6,626 bases of DNA from CAYNWK01 sp964400875 (GTDB lineage Bacteria > Chloroflexota > Anaerolineae > Anaerolineales > UBA4823). The translations under genes were made by a program, and so were the position numbers. The notes beneath the pieces are model-generated. The model was not told the DNA's origin and made no database searches. It worked only from the letters and a program-made list of their open reading frames with translations. Of the stretch, positions 6,579 through 6,626 are shown in pieces; position 1 is the stretch's first letter; every line of letters starts with the position of its first letter. The stretch lies in contig CAYNWK010000216.1 in the NCBI GenBank assembly GCA_964400875.1, positions 1-6,626 of the forward strand, in the 5' to 3' direction.

Positions 6579-6607
6579 TGTTTGGGCGGGCGAAGCCTGC
6601 TCAAACA
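6579..6607. repeat. Hairpin with 13-pair stem and GAA loop near the window end
   Basis: TGTTTGGGCGGGC (6579-6591) can pair along its full length with GCCTGCTCAAACA (6595-6607), with two G-U wobbles, closing on a GAA loop. No U-tract follows on either strand. It may be a factor-dependent or 3'-end-stabilising structure for the diguanylate cyclase transcript, or a dispersed palindrome. The rest of 6448-6626 holds no gene I can support. Confidence 0.5.
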
Positions 6608-6626
6608 TATCTACGTTCTCGAATAG

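Noticed and set aside
6444..6626. A 60-residue frame starting at a TTG that overlaps the cyclase stop codon, and a shorter 19-residue frame within it starting with ATG at 6555.
   Set aside because: The TTGA overlap looks like translational coupling, but the product shows no domain, runs through two hairpins and has no convincing ribosome binding site.

Overview
The window looks like a scaffold fragment from a free-living bacterium, most likely a member of the Chloroflexota (class Anaerolineae or a relative), probably a metagenome-assembled genome. This is an inference from protein style: a four-pass Yip1-family protein, a secreted NAGPA-type phosphodiester glycosidase with a C-terminal SH3-like domain, and a multi-GAF GGDEF protein. 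The coding DNA is moderately GC-rich, and a run of ten Ns (3662-3671) marks an assembly gap.

Layout. At 2-529 (+) a small integral membrane protein of the Yip1 family reads toward a convergent gene, with a long interrupted hairpin (556-613) between them. At 621-2531 (-) lies an exported phosphodiester glycosidase (NAGPA domain). A 221-base stretch follows (2532-2752); it holds that gene's ribosome binding site, a possible leader hairpin and a G/C homopolymer tract. At 2753-3526 (-) is a pirin-family metal-binding cupin with a near-consensus promoter placed so close to the ATG that the transcript should be leaderless. The divergent intergenic region 3527-3909 holds that promoter, an imperfect inverted repeat around the assembly gap, and a plausible promoter for the next gene. 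At 3910-6447 (+) is a large soluble diguanylate cyclase with four GAF modules in front of a GGDEF domain that keeps both its active-site motif and its RxxD inhibitory site. The tail (6448-6626) has no convincing gene, only two hairpins.

The four genes do not form an obvious operon or pathway. The two minus-strand genes (pirin, then glycosidase) point the same way but are about 220 bases apart, and the glycosidase has its own ribosome binding site. A shared role in envelope or polysaccharide biology (c-di-GMP signalling plus a cell-surface glycosidase) can be imagined but is not shown by the sequence.

I found no evidence for a new defence, mobile or biosynthetic system. The least explained signals are non-coding: a family of short G/C-tract repeats in three copies within about 1 kb around the pirin gene (two direct, one inverted), and the elaborate hairpin at 556-613, which may be a dispersed palindromic repeat.
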